Below are positions 5,244-5,561 of a stretch of 5,561 bases of DNA, in pieces (the stretch's first letter is position 1; the number at the start of each line of letters is the position of its first letter). The stretch spans positions 1 to 5,561 of the forward strand of contig CALIGR010000085.1 in the NCBI GenBank assembly GCA_938021445.1. The letters are read 5' to 3'. The notes below the pieces were generated by a model. That model had not been told where the DNA came from, did not search any database, and saw only the letters and a program-made list of their open reading frames with translations. This stretch comes from an uncultured Candidatus Altimarinota bacterium (GTDB lineage Bacteria; Patescibacteriota; Gracilibacteria; UBA4473). The position numbers and the translations under genes are program-made.

Positions 5244-5561
5244 CTAGACGCGCATTTTTTGTAATTTCAACAAAGCCTTACGGTTGGTGGTGAGGAAGTT
5301 TTCGTTAAAAAAATCTTCTGGTTTGATCCATTTGATTTCTTGTTTTTCCATTGGTTTTGGTTCTCCAGCTTGGATCTGACAACGGTGGAACCGAAGTTGA
5401 AGTTTGGTTTTTCCAAAATTGCAGGTTTCTTCGTAGAAGTGTGGTCGGACGGAGACACTCACATCAATCTCTTCTTTGAGCTCTCTTTTGACACAGTCCC
5501 GAAAAGACTCTCCGGCTTCTCGTTTTCCCCCTGGGAACTCCCAACGTCCGACAAAGCTCTT
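5244..5561 (-). CDS. MutT-like Nudix hydrolase (5' partial)
   Basis: The minus-strand frame is open from the right edge to a TAG at 5244-5246 and gives 105 residues. The Nudix box is complete: fragment residues 12-34 match GX5EX7REUXEEXGU, with only the final Gly replaced by Asp33. REL-x-EE at 26-31 supplies the metal-binding glutamates. The WEFPGGK just before it is the signature of MutT-type enzymes, which remove oxidised nucleotides such as 8-oxo-dGTP. The later IKWIKPEDF (about 79-87) resembles the C-terminal substrate-site region of the same group. Compared with MutT proteins of about 130 residues, some 25-30 N-terminal residues are missing beyond the window. The exact substrate cannot be told from sequence. 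A shorter start at 5462 would cut off the Nudix box and is not real. Confidence 0.92.
   Translation of the reverse strand, partial: KSFVGRWEFPGGKREAGESFRDCVKRELKEEIDVSVSVRPHFYEETCNFGKTKLQLRFHRCQIQAGEPKPMEKQEIKWIKPEDFFNENFLTTNRKALLKLQKMRV

Overview
The window is a compact, gene-dense bacterial segment. By eye G+C is a little above 40 %, almost every base is coding, and there are no mobile elements, RNA genes or CRISPR arrays. Several features suggest a small-genome lineage of the Candidate Phyla Radiation (Patescibacteria): tightly packed genes, few Shine-Dalgarno sites, two plus-strand genes that look leaderless, a RecA without the acidic tail, and several genes of no recognisable family. The sequence alone does not fix the phylum. 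The standard code reads every gene through. All nine visible stop codons are TAA or TAG, and TGA does not appear in frame anywhere.

Layout. Positions 1-138 (+) hold the last 45 codons of an unidentified gene. It converges on recA (266-1270, -), and the two share a bidirectional rho-independent terminator at 194-223. Upstream of recA on the same strand is a close-packed gene string, transcribed from about 4000 down to 1358: a thioredoxin-reductase-like flavoprotein, a protein with an SCSGH motif, a four-helix membrane protein and a small zinc-ribbon protein. Their junctions have a 1-base gap, a short gap and a 1-base overlap, so this is almost certainly one operon. recA follows 87 bases later, with its own candidate -10 element and a perfect inverted repeat in front of it, and could also be read through from the operon.

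The region 3974-4043 is a divergent promoter region. To its right on the plus strand lie a cysteine-rich lipoprotein (4044-4832) and a small DUF1622-type membrane protein (4871-5242). The latter ends one base before the stop codon of a convergent MutT-like Nudix hydrolase, whose start lies beyond the right edge.

The most notable observations are three. The lipoprotein carries a cysteine pattern closely matching a Kunitz/BPTI domain, directly after a Kazal-like one, which would make it a surface-anchored double protease-inhibitor candidate. The thioredoxin-reductase homologue has lost both redox cysteines (Ala and Ser instead) and the usual NADPH-specifying arginines, so it probably does not reduce thioredoxin by the normal route. 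Finally, promoter -10 boxes sit so close to start codons that leaderless transcription is likely. A functional link between the flavoprotein operon and recA or the Nudix enzyme (redox or oxidative DNA damage) is possible but only inferred.
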